Below, piece by piece: positions 9,563 to 17,924 of a stretch of DNA of 64,000 nucleotides. The notes below the pieces were generated by a model. It saw only the letters and a program-made list of their open reading frames with translations, was not told where the DNA came from and made no database searches. Source of the stretch: PGYR01 sp048267165 (GTDB taxonomy: Bacteria > Bacteroidota > Ignavibacteria > Kapaibacteriales > UBA2268); contig JBLWYD010000014.1 in NCBI GenBank assembly GCA_048267165.1, forward strand, positions 1-64,000, read 5' to 3'. Numbering within the stretch: position 1 is the stretch's first letter; each line of letters begins with the position of its first letter. Position numbers and translations under genes: made by a program.

Positions 9563-10269
9563 TGTCGAAAACTATAATTGATATAAGAAGTATAAGCAAA
9601 GTTTATCAGATGGGTTCACAGTTAGTTCATGCGCTTCGTGATGTTAGTGTTTCTATAGATGAAAATGAATATGTTGCTCTGATGGGACCATCTGGATCGG
9701 GTAAATCAACGCTTATGAATATATTGGGCTGTTTGGATACTCCAAGTTCTGGTTCTTATTTATTTAATGGGACAAATGTAAGAGAATTGAATGACAATGA
9801 ATTAGCTGAGATTAGAAATAGAGAAATAGGATTCGTATTTCAAACATTTAATCTTTTACCCCGAGCTACTGCACTAAAAAATATTGAGTTACCCCTTGTT
9901 TACTCAGGGATTAAAAAGTATGATAGACTTGATAGGGCAGAAGCAGCTCTAAAAAGTGTTGGTTTAGAAGACAGAATGGAACATAAGCCTAATGAATTAT
10001 CTGGTGGTCAAAGACAGCGTGTAGCAATAGCCCGTGCTTTAGTAACACATCCCTCAATAATACTTGCGGATGAGCCGACTGGAAATCTAGATACTAAAAC
10101 GGGTATGGATATTATGAAACTATTTCAGAATCTTTGGGAATCTGGAAATACTATTATTATAGTTACTCACGAGGAAGAAATAGCTCTTCATGCAAAAAGA
10201 ATAATTAGACTACGAGACGGTTTAGTCGAATCCGATGAAATTAATCAAAATCAAGTTACATTTAGTTAA
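9562..10269 (+). CDS. ABC transporter ATP-binding protein (MacB/LolD type)
   Basis: The 235-aa nucleotide-binding subunit has all motifs intact: Walker A GPSGSGKST (42-50), Q-loop FQTFNLLPRATA, signature LSGGQRQRVAIARAL, Walker B IILADEPTGNLD and a switch histidine in IVTHEEE. The sequence groups with the LolD/MacB/FtsE branch, which drives mechanotransmission rather than classic import. It overlaps the adaptor stop by 1 bp and is followed 3 bp later by the first permease. Here the ATPase is a separate polypeptide rather than fused to its permease as in E. coli MacB. Confidence 0.92.
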   Translation: MSKTIIDIRSISKVYQMGSQLVHALRDVSVSIDENEYVALMGPSGSGKSTLMNILGCLDTPSSGSYLFNGTNVRELNDNELAEIRNREIGFVFQTFNLLPRATALKNIELPLVYSGIKKYDRLDRAEAALKSVGLEDRMEHKPNELSGGQRQRVAIARALVTHPSIILADEPTGNLDTKTGMDIMKLFQNLWESGNTIIIVTHEEEIALHAKRIIRLRDGLVESDEINQNQVTFS

Positions 10270-10272
10270 TAT

Positions 10273-11523
10273 ATGTTATACGAGATAAAAGAATCCATAA
10301 TACTCTCATTTGAAGCACTTAGGTCTAATAAGCTAAGAGCATTTTTAGCGTCTTTGGGTGTTGTAATTGGTATCTCAATAGTAATTATGATGGGATGGTT
10401 ACTTGGTGGTTTAGATAAAGCAATGCAAGATACATTTTCTGTTATCGGCACAGATATGCTTTATGTTGATAAATGGGATTGGACTGGTGGTCGTAATTGG
10501 AGAGATTTAAGAAATAGAAAAGATATAACAGTTAAGCAAGCAGAACAACTAAGAGAATTACATGGATCTGCTGAATATGTAATCCCTAATATTAATCAAT
10601 GGGCTACATCTATAGAGTACAACGGCGAAAAATATGAGGGTATGACTGCTGTTGGAACTACTTCCGAAAATGTACATACTCCTGTTGGGAATCTACAACT
10701 AGGTAGATATTTTAATGAATTTGAAGAAGAATATGGTTCTAATGTTATTGTTATAGGTCACTTAGTTTATGCGACTATATTCCAGGGTGAAGATCCAATA
10801 GGGAAAACTATTAAGCTAAATGGGAGACCTCTTAGAGTAATTGGTGTAGTCCAGAAAAGAGGGACAATGTTCTTCGACTTTATTGATAGACAAATGTTTC
10901 TGCCTTTGAAAAAATATGCCGGTATTTGGAATGTTGATAAAAGATCTATGTCGATAGGTATAAAAGCTGGACTTGAAAAAGATTTAGACGAAGTAAGAAA
11001 CGAGACTATTGGTCTAATGAGAATTATAAGAAATTTGAAACCAAATGAACCAAATGATTTTGCAATTAATGAAACTAAAGCATTTGAAAAATCTATAGCT
11101 GATATTAGACTTCAAGTTTACACTGTTGGTATAGGAATGACATTACTTGCTTTCGTTGTTGGTATTATTGGTATAATGAATATAATGTTTGTCACCGTAA
11201 CTGAAAGAACTAAAGAAATAGGAATTAGAAAATCATTAGGTGCTAAGAAAAGATCTATTTGGATTCAATTCTTAGTTGAATCCTCATTTCTATGTTTAAT
11301 CGGTGCATTTCTATCTTTAGTTATCTGTTCAGTTATTGCCTATTTAGCAGCTACTTATCTACCTACATATTTCCCAGAAATTGGATTCTTATTACCCGTT
11401 TTACCGACTGAATTATTTGTAATTGCAGCAGTTGTTTCAGTAGTAGTTGGACTATTAGCTGGACTAATACCGGCTGTCAGAGCTGCAAACTTAGACCCTG
11501 TTGAAGCATTGAGGTTTGACTAA
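10273..11523 (+). CDS. MacB/FtsX-type ABC permease 1
   Basis: The 416-aa protein has the MacB permease plan: an N-terminal helix after SFEALRSNKLRAFLASLG, a periplasmic MacB_PCD domain of about 50-275, then three C-terminal helices (FVVGIIGIMNIMFVTVTERTKEIGIRKSLGA). It ends with the usual PVEALRFD. TERTKEIGIRKSLGAKK is the FtsX coupling region facing the ATPase. It shares its last base with the start of the second permease, suggesting the two form a heterodimer with the ATPase at 9562-10269. Confidence 0.9.
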   Translation: MLYEIKESIILSFEALRSNKLRAFLASLGVVIGISIVIMMGWLLGGLDKAMQDTFSVIGTDMLYVDKWDWTGGRNWRDLRNRKDITVKQAEQLRELHGSAEYVIPNINQWATSIEYNGEKYEGMTAVGTTSENVHTPVGNLQLGRYFNEFEEEYGSNVIVIGHLVYATIFQGEDPIGKTIKLNGRPLRVIGVVQKRGTMFFDFIDRQMFLPLKKYAGIWNVDKRSMSIGIKAGLEKDLDEVRNETIGLMRIIRNLKPNEPNDFAINETKAFEKSIADIRLQVYTVGIGMTLLAFVVGIIGIMNIMFVTVTERTKEIGIRKSLGAKKRSIWIQFLVESSFLCLIGAFLSLVICSVIAYLAATYLPTYFPEIGFLLPVLPTELFVIAAVVSVVVGLLAGLIPAVRAANLDPVEALRFD

Positions 11524-12752
11524 TGAATATCACTGAAAGTATCAGAATGGCAATCGCGTCTATATTCACTCATAAATTAAGATCTTTTCTTACTTTACTT
11601 AGTGTTGCTATTGGCGTTTTTGCGATTATGGGATCTGGTTCATTAGTTTCATCTGTTGATAAAACTGTTGAAACTGAAATGGCAAATCTTGGCGAAAATT
11701 CATTTAAAGTATCAAGAATGCCATCTGTACAAACTAGCCGTCAATCTATGAGGCAATACAGCAAACGTGAGAGAATAGATTACAAGCAATATTTGCAATT
11801 GAAAAAAAGTATTGGTGATATGGCCTATGTTAGTATTGAATCCAGTCAAGGGGCAATGATGGTCAAATATTTAGAATTTCAGACAGACCCTGATGTTACA
11901 TTACAAGGCACAAATGAAGTATATTTCAATATAAATGATAGAGATGTTCCACTCGGAAGAGCTATAACTGAAGCAGATGTTGAGTTTGATAGAAATGTTG
12001 CTGTAATTGGAAATGATGTAAAAAAGAAACTTTTTAAAACTTCGAACCCAATAGGCAAGGAAATAAAGATTGGTAATCAAAGGTTTGAAGTCATAGGTTT
12101 ACTAGATGAGAAAGGAGCAATATTAGGTCAGAGTCAAGATAATCAGGTCATTATTCCAATTAGTAAGTTTAATAAATACTATAGTAATTGGTGGGAATCA
12201 CTTGATGTAAAAATAAAAGCTTATAATAAAGAATCATTCGCATATGTTTTAGATGAAACTATTGGCGCTCTTAGAACATTGAGAGGTGATAAGCCATGGG
12301 ATGAGAATAGTTTTGAAATTGAAACAAATGAATCTATTACTCAACAATTTTCTGGTTTAACTGGCTATTTATCATATTTCGGATTATTAGCTGGATTCTT
12401 TGCTTTAGCAGCAGCTGGTGTAGGTATTACGAATATAATGCTGGTTGCAATCAAAGAAAGGACTAGAGAAATTGGCTTAAGAAAAGCTTTAGGAGCAAGA
12501 AGATTTTGGATAACAATGCAATTTCTAGTAGAGACAATGACCATTACACTTATTGGTGGTTTGATTGGAATAATTATGGGGTATCTTTTATCTACAATAT
12601 TAGGACTAGCATTAGGATTAACAGTAACTGTACCAATAGATTGGATTGTTATAAGCTTGACAGTAACTACTTTATTAGGACTTATTTCTGGGTTATATCC
12701 AGCATACAAAGCAGCCGGATTAGACCCAATTGAAGCACTTAGATACGAATAA
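11523..12752 (+). CDS. MacB/FtsX-type ABC permease 2
   Basis: The 409-aa paralogue of the preceding permease keeps the same plan: N-terminal helix after SIFTHKLRSFLTLLS, periplasmic domain of about 45-275, three terminal helices with IKERTREIGLRKALGARR, and a closing DPIEALRYE. It probably completes a heterodimeric MacB-like pump. It ends the operon: its stop is directly adjacent to the stop of the convergent uracil-DNA glycosylase gene, with no spacer and no visible terminator hairpin, so read-through from either side could produce antisense RNA. Confidence 0.9.
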   Translation: MNITESIRMAIASIFTHKLRSFLTLLSVAIGVFAIMGSGSLVSSVDKTVETEMANLGENSFKVSRMPSVQTSRQSMRQYSKRERIDYKQYLQLKKSIGDMAYVSIESSQGAMMVKYLEFQTDPDVTLQGTNEVYFNINDRDVPLGRAITEADVEFDRNVAVIGNDVKKKLFKTSNPIGKEIKIGNQRFEVIGLLDEKGAILGQSQDNQVIIPISKFNKYYSNWWESLDVKIKAYNKESFAYVLDETIGALRTLRGDKPWDENSFEIETNESITQQFSGLTGYLSYFGLLAGFFALAAAGVGITNIMLVAIKERTREIGLRKALGARRFWITMQFLVETMTITLIGGLIGIIMGYLLSTILGLALGLTVTVPIDWIVISLTVTTLLGLISGLYPAYKAAGLDPIEALRYE

Positions 12753-13580
12753 TTATTCTGAAAGTAGCTCTTTCAATTTTTTCATATCCTCCCATACAGG
12801 TCTTTTAAGATTGGGGTTTCTTAAAAGTGCAGATGGATGATAAGTTATCATTAACTTTTTACCTCTGTAATCCATTACCTCACCTCTGATATCTTTCATT
12901 ACACATTTTTCTTTGAGTAATGTATCTGCAGCGGTTAAGCCAAGTGCTAAAATGTATTTAGGATTTAAAAGTTCAATCTGTTTGTGCAAATAAACTTCGC
13001 AAGTATCAACCTCAGAGGTAGTTGGTCTTCTGTTATTAGGAGGCCGACATTTGAGAATATTTGCTATAAAAACATCATCTCTTGATAATTGTATAGATTC
13101 CAAAATACTAGTGAGTAATTTGCCGGACCTTCCCACAAATGGCTCACCTTGCTGGTCTTCATCCCTTCCAGGTGCTTCACCAATTATTAATAAATCTGCA
13201 TTGGGATCACCAGAACCAAATACGAATTTATTTCGAGTAGCGCCCAATTCGCATCGCATACAATCATGTATATCGTTGTATAAAACCTCCAATGAAGCTG
13301 CTTTCTGCCAGTCCTTACTTACAGAATTCTCATTAGTCTTTATTTTAGTATTAATGACTATTGGCTCTTCCTTTACTTTTTGAATCTTTTCGATTTTAGT
13401 TTCTGCTTTATTAGCACTTTCTATTGCTTCAATTTTAGGTGATTGTTTCTTAGCCATATTCTCCCTTATTGCATCCTTATCTATTTTAAATTCAATACCA
13501 TCACCTTCAAAAAATATATTACTCCCAAATACTTTCTGACTTTCCAAATAGTTCAATATATCTATTTTCAGATTACTCAA
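12753..13580 (-). CDS. Uracil-DNA glycosylase, family 4 (Fe-S type)
   Basis: The 275-aa DNA-repair enzyme removes uracil from DNA. Family 4 motifs are clear: IIGEAPGRDEDQQGEPFVGR (uracil pocket), the ANILKCRPPNNR segment and the late MITYHPSALLRNP. Four cysteines suited to the [4Fe-4S] cluster are present (CMRC near the core start, KCRPP, and a Cys about 15 residues later). An N-terminal extension of about 95 residues, Lys/Glu-rich in its later half, precedes the catalytic core. Its start overlaps the end of the ammonia-lyase gene by 8 bp, so the two are likely co-transcribed. Confidence 0.9.
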   Translation of the reverse strand: MSNLKIDILNYLESQKVFGSNIFFEGDGIEFKIDKDAIRENMAKKQSPKIEAIESANKAETKIEKIQKVKEEPIVINTKIKTNENSVSKDWQKAASLEVLYNDIHDCMRCELGATRNKFVFGSGDPNADLLIIGEAPGRDEDQQGEPFVGRSGKLLTSILESIQLSRDDVFIANILKCRPPNNRRPTTSEVDTCEVYLHKQIELLNPKYILALGLTAADTLLKEKCVMKDIRGEVMDYRGKKLMITYHPSALLRNPNLKRPVWEDMKKLKELLSE

Positions 13581-15108
13581 TGTCCAAATCGCCTACAATT
13601 GCTTCAACTGCTTCTAATATTTCATTTGATCTTACTAAGTCTGTAATTGTATTATGATCATTATACAATGGTCTATCTTCATCCAAGTACTCAATATGTT
13701 TTCTAATAACTTCAAAAGCTTTAGTAACACCATCACCATATTTGAAATCTCTGAAATCTAAGGCTTGAGCAGCTGCAAAAAATTCTATTCCAATTATACT
13801 ATGAGCATTTTCTAATATTTGTTTGTTTTTTAATGCTGTATTCATACCCATTGAAACAAAATCTTCTTGGTCAGCAGCAGCTGGTATAGATTGTACAGAA
13901 GCAGGAGCAGAAAGCATTCTCTGTTCTACTATTAACGTATCAGCCGTATATTGACTGAGCATTAATCCACTGTAAAGACCAGCTTTATCAGTTAAGAAGC
14001 TCGGTAATCCTTGACTTAGAGCAGGGTTCAATAATCTATTAAGTCTTCTTTCAGAAAGTACTGAGACCATAGTGATAGCAGCACCTGCTGAGTCCATTGG
14101 TAATGAAACTGGTGAACCTTGGAAGTTGGCACCTGATAAAACTTCATTATCATCTGGGAAGAATATTGGGTTGTCTCCAACTCCGTTTAACTCTATCTCA
14201 ACTTGTTCTTGTGCCCATCTAATTGCATCTCTAGCAGCACCTATTACTTGTGGACTTGAACGCATAGAATATGCATCTTGCACTTTTGTTTTTATTTTAC
14301 CTGTTATGAGGTCACTTCCTTCTAGACATTTTCTAATTGAAATTGCACTTTTAACAGCACCTTGGAAACCTCGTACTTCGTGTAATTTTTTACTATATGG
14401 TTTCATATTTGCCATTAATGCTTCTAGAGACATCGCAGCGGCAATTTCTGAATGTTTAATTAGCTTTTTGAAGTCATATAAATGTATAGCACTCATTGCA
14501 GTCAATAGATTTGAACCGTTAATGAAAGCTAATCCGTCTCTAGCCTTTAATCCAGGAATAGGAATACCTGCTCTTTCGAATGCCTCTTTACCTGGTAATA
14601 ATTCACCTTGATAATAAGCCTGACCTTCACCTAACATAAGCAATGCAGCTTGTGCCATTGGTGCCAAATCACCACTAGCTCCTACTGAACCTTTCTGACA
14701 AACGAAAGGTGTAACACCCTTATTTAGCATATCAACGATTGTTTGAGTTATTTCTAATCTACATCCACTGTTACCGTTAGAATGAACGTTTATACGCCCT
14801 GCCAAAGCACCTCGAACATACTCGATTGGAGCAGGAGCACCAATGCCAGCTGAATGATTATATATAAGATTCTTCTGAAATTGCTCTAGTTGTTCATCAC
14901 TTAGTACAATTTCCGAAAATTCACCAATACCAGTATTTACGCCATACATTACAACATTGGCTTCAATCTTAGATTCTAGAAAAAGGCAGCATTTTTTAAT
15001 TTTTTCTACACTTTCATCTGCAATTTTAACTTTTGCATTATTTCTTGCAATATCTACAATTACATCAATTGTTAGATTATTCCCATTCAACTCATATACT
15101 TTTGACAT
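13573..15108 (-). CDS. hutH: Histidine/aromatic amino acid ammonia-lyase (MIO enzyme)
   Basis: The 511-aa protein is of HAL/PAL family length. Ala144-Ser-Gly within GSVGASGDLAP will cyclise to the MIO electrophile; YGVNTGIG (Tyr55 region) and the SIPAAADQEDFVSMG segment are also present. It eliminates ammonia from histidine (giving urocanate) or from an aromatic amino acid. The canonical histidase motif has QEDHVSM; here the His is Phe, so the substrate is not certain and tyrosine or phenylalanine lyase/aminomutase activity is possible. No hutU, hutI or hutG lies nearby. The symbol is provisional. Confidence 0.8.
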   Translation of the reverse strand: MSKVYELNGNNLTIDVIVDIARNNAKVKIADESVEKIKKCCLFLESKIEANVVMYGVNTGIGEFSEIVLSDEQLEQFQKNLIYNHSAGIGAPAPIEYVRGALAGRINVHSNGNSGCRLEITQTIVDMLNKGVTPFVCQKGSVGASGDLAPMAQAALLMLGEGQAYYQGELLPGKEAFERAGIPIPGLKARDGLAFINGSNLLTAMSAIHLYDFKKLIKHSEIAAAMSLEALMANMKPYSKKLHEVRGFQGAVKSAISIRKCLEGSDLITGKIKTKVQDAYSMRSSPQVIGAARDAIRWAQEQVEIELNGVGDNPIFFPDDNEVLSGANFQGSPVSLPMDSAGAAITMVSVLSERRLNRLLNPALSQGLPSFLTDKAGLYSGLMLSQYTADTLIVEQRMLSAPASVQSIPAAADQEDFVSMGMNTALKNKQILENAHSIIGIEFFAAAQALDFRDFKYGDGVTKAFEVIRKHIEYLDEDRPLYNDHNTITDLVRSNEILEAVEAIVGDLDIE

Positions 15109-15119
15109 ATTTACCTCTT

Positions 15120-16322
15120 TTATTCTGCTAATTTAAGAAAACCATCAGTTAACCAATTAGCTATAGCTTGTCTATTATTTTTTTCAACTAATCTTATTTG
15201 ATCTTGTTCGTTTTGAATATTACCTAACTCAATGTACACAGTCACAGGTACAGTGTTTCTAAGCATATATAAACCCCTAGCAGTTACAGAGCCATTATAA
15301 CCTCTACCCGGTTGTGCAGCCCTATATTTTTCTTCAATCGTTTCCAATAGTGTGCTAGCTATTACTTTCCCTCTTTCTGAATTCTGATTGTGATAGAAGA
15401 ATATATCAATTCTACTATTTTTGTTTTCTCTACTATCCACATGAATTGGAACTACAATATGTTCTTTAGCACTATTCTGATTTTTATAATACTCATTATT
15501 AATAACTTCAACTCTTTTTCTCAACCGAGCTAGTTGATTTCTAGGTATCTCCTGATTCCCATAATAAACTTCATCAGAACTATTATTGAGATATACATCA
15601 TCCCTGATACCATCTTCTTTATCTTGGACAATAATCTTTACAGTTGCACCATGTTCCATCAGATTCTTAGCTAATCTAAGAATAATATCGTAAGCATATT
15701 CATCTTCATGAAGTTCATTTCCATATCTTCTTCCAACTGCACCAGGGTCAGGTCCACCGTGACCTCCAACTAGATAGTAGATATTGTCTTTTAATTTGTG
15801 ACTAATCTCCTTTACTTCTTTATACCTTTCACCAAATAGTGGTTCGATATAAGTTTGTAACCCAGATTTCTTAGTTTTAGTTATGGTACTATTATTACTG
15901 ACAATATTCTCACCTTCCTTCAGATAGAATGTAATCTCAGGAACCCATAACTCTTTATCAATACGATAATTATTACTTTTAATTCCTTTAGAAAAAAGCA
16001 AGTCATTATAGTCTTGAATAGTAACAGCATACTCATAGTCTGAATTTCCTATACTTGAACGTATTGACTTCCCATTATAAGCATGTAAACGTATAGGTAA
16101 TTTATACTTTACACCTAAATATAATGAGTTACTTGACCCAAGCTTAGATTGATTCAAACTATTAAATACAGATAAATTTTGTTCAGTATAGTCTAATCTA
16201 TAACGTTGAAATATTGTCTTCAAACCGTCACCATTTTGAGGAAGTATTTCAAGATACTCTGTACTCAGCATAGGTAAGAAGTTTATGAATATTACAACTA
16301 ATACAATTCTAAATATTTTCAT
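15120..16322 (-). CDS. N-acetylmuramoyl-L-alanine amidase (Amidase_3), exported
   Basis: The 400-aa protein has an N-terminal signal sequence (FRIVLVVIFINFLPML). An uncharacterised region of about 170 residues follows, with a segment ending SLYLGVKYKLPI that resembles the end of a LysM repeat. The zinc amidase domain of about 185-400 has HGGPDPGA (first zinc His), HEDEYAYDI (zinc Glu), VVPIHVDSRE (zinc His) and VTVYIELGNIQN (catalytic Glu). It cleaves the peptide stem from peptidoglycan. It is transcribed away from glyS across a 195-bp divergent spacer and is followed 11 bp later by the ammonia-lyase gene. Confidence 0.88.
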   Translation of the reverse strand: MKIFRIVLVVIFINFLPMLSTEYLEILPQNGDGLKTIFQRYRLDYTEQNLSVFNSLNQSKLGSSNSLYLGVKYKLPIRLHAYNGKSIRSSIGNSDYEYAVTIQDYNDLLFSKGIKSNNYRIDKELWVPEITFYLKEGENIVSNNSTITKTKKSGLQTYIEPLFGERYKEVKEISHKLKDNIYYLVGGHGGPDPGAVGRRYGNELHEDEYAYDIILRLAKNLMEHGATVKIIVQDKEDGIRDDVYLNNSSDEVYYGNQEIPRNQLARLRKRVEVINNEYYKNQNSAKEHIVVPIHVDSRENKNSRIDIFFYHNQNSERGKVIASTLLETIEEKYRAAQPGRGYNGSVTARGLYMLRNTVPVTVYIELGNIQNEQDQIRLVEKNNRQAIANWLTDGFLKLAE

Positions 16323-16443
16323 TAAATATGGTATTTTATTAACTACTAATTTAAAAAATCAATTAAGTATGAAAGAACAATAAGTTCTTATTTTTCCAAT
16401 TGTTGATAATTAATACCTTTTCAATTAATAAGTTGTCAATAAA

Positions 16444-16474
16444 TTGCTCTAAATCATTAAAAAATATTATTTTG
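16444..16474 (+). promoter_or_regulatory. Candidate promoter for glyS (TTG-N20-TTATTTTG)
   Basis: A TTG at 16444-16446 is spaced 20 bp from TTATTTTG at 16467-16474. This is one mismatch from the Bacteroidota -7 consensus TAnnTTTG and has the same spacing as two stronger promoters in this window. The predicted transcript start would be about 35 bp before the glyS ATG. The rest of the 16323-16517 spacer is AT-rich with nothing else recognised. Confidence 0.35.
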
Positions 16475-16517
16475 TGTCTTCAAAAATGTCAAATAAGTAA
16501 AATAAAGAATTATCATA

Positions 16518-17924
16518 ATGGATTTGTTAGAAAAAATTATATCGCTCTCTAAAAGAAAAGGATTTGTATTTCAGTCATCGGAAATTTACGGTGGATTAAA
16601 TGGTTGCTGGGACTTTGGACCATTAGGTGTAGAACTACTAAAAAACATCAAGGATGAATGGTGGAAAGCAATGACTTACAGAGAAAATATTGAGGGATTA
16701 GATGCTGCAATATTAATGCATCCTCGTACGTGGGACGCATCAGGTCACACAGTCCAATTCTCTGACCCAATGATAGATAATAAAACTACTAAGAAAAGAT
16801 TTAGAGCAGACAACCTTATAGAAGAAGAAATCCAAAAACTTCTAAAAAAAGGTAAAACAGATAAGGCTGAAGAACTTGAGAAGAAATTAGAAACCGCTCA
16901 GAGTAATGAAGATTACTATAATATAATAATTGAAGCTGATATACACGATAATGGCAGTAGAGAGTGGACTGATGTTAAGAATTTTAATTTAATGTTCAAG
17001 ACTTTTGTGGGACCTGTTGAAGATACATCTAATACTGTTTTCTTAAGACCAGAGACCGCTCAAGGTATATTTGTGAATTTTAAAAACGTAATGGAATCAG
17101 GAAGACAAAAAGTTCCATTTGGTATAGCACAAATAGGTAAGGCCTTCAGAAATGAGATAAATACTAAAAATTTCTTGTTCAGAACTCGTGAATTCGAACA
17201 AATGGAAATGCAATATTTTGTAAAACCAGGTACTGAAAAAGAAAGTTTTGAAGAATGGCAAAAAGATAGATGGGATTGGTACGTTAACTTAGGAATGAAA
17301 GAAGAAAACCTTCGATGGCATAACCACGAAAAGCTAGCACACTACGCTAACTTTGCGTCTGATATTGAATTCAAATTTCCATTTGGATTTGGTGAAATGG
17401 AAGGTGTTCACTCACGTACTGATTTCGACTTACTTAGGCATCAAGAGTATTCTGGTAAAAAATTAGAATACGTAGATACTGTTAATGGTGATAGATTTGT
17501 TCCATATGTTATTGAAACTTCAGGAGGAGTATCTCGTTCATTTATGGCTTTCTTATGTAATGCTTACGAAGAAGAAGTAATAAAAGATGGCGAAAAGGAA
17601 GATACTAGAACAGTTTTAAGATTCCATAAAAAATTGGCTCCTATCAAAGCAGCAGTATTCCCTTTGGTTAAAAAAGATGGAATGCCAGAAGTTGCTAAAG
17701 AGATTTACAATGAAATACAGACTACATTCAAAGCTCAATATGATGAAGCTGGTGCTGTTGGTAGAAGATACAGAAGACAAGATGAAATTGGAACACCTTA
17801 TTGTATTACAGTAGATGGACAATCAGTTGAAGATGGAACTGTTACGATTAGAGATAGAGATACTATGGAACAAATCAGAATTCACAAAAGTGAAGTCCTA
17901 TCATATTTAAAAAGCAATATATAA
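16518..17924 (+). CDS. glyS: Glycyl-tRNA synthetase (homodimeric type)
   Basis: The 468-aa class II synthetase charges tRNA-Gly. It has the GlyQS (alpha2) plan: N-terminal KRKGFVFQSSEIYGGLNGCWDFGPLG, motif 2 region RNEINTKNFLFRTREFEQME, motif 3 ETSGGVSRSFMAFL and a C-terminal anticodon-binding domain ending in the VEDGTVTIRDRDTMEQIRI region. Length is normal for this type. It starts at an ATG after the divergent spacer and ends immediately before the TTG start of the S41 protease, with no intergenic base. Confidence 0.95.
   Translation: MDLLEKIISLSKRKGFVFQSSEIYGGLNGCWDFGPLGVELLKNIKDEWWKAMTYRENIEGLDAAILMHPRTWDASGHTVQFSDPMIDNKTTKKRFRADNLIEEEIQKLLKKGKTDKAEELEKKLETAQSNEDYYNIIIEADIHDNGSREWTDVKNFNLMFKTFVGPVEDTSNTVFLRPETAQGIFVNFKNVMESGRQKVPFGIAQIGKAFRNEINTKNFLFRTREFEQMEMQYFVKPGTEKESFEEWQKDRWDWYVNLGMKEENLRWHNHEKLAHYANFASDIEFKFPFGFGEMEGVHSRTDFDLLRHQEYSGKKLEYVDTVNGDRFVPYVIETSGGVSRSFMAFLCNAYEEEVIKDGEKEDTRTVLRFHKKLAPIKAAVFPLVKKDGMPEVAKEIYNEIQTTFKAQYDEAGAVGRRYRRQDEIGTPYCITVDGQSVEDGTVTIRDRDTMEQIRIHKSEVLSYLKSNI

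Noticed and set aside
12365..12709. 114-codon minus-strand frame opposite the second permease
   Set aside because: Antisense shadow of a conserved FtsX-type permease; no independent support.
14072..14611. 179-codon open frame on the plus strand opposite the ammonia-lyase
   Set aside because: It is the antisense shadow of a conserved MIO enzyme gene, with no ribosome site and no recognisable protein features.
15120..16322. Formal LysM domain in the amidase
   Set aside because: Only a loose resemblance at SLYLGVKYKLPI; the rest of the region does not show the LysM pattern convincingly.
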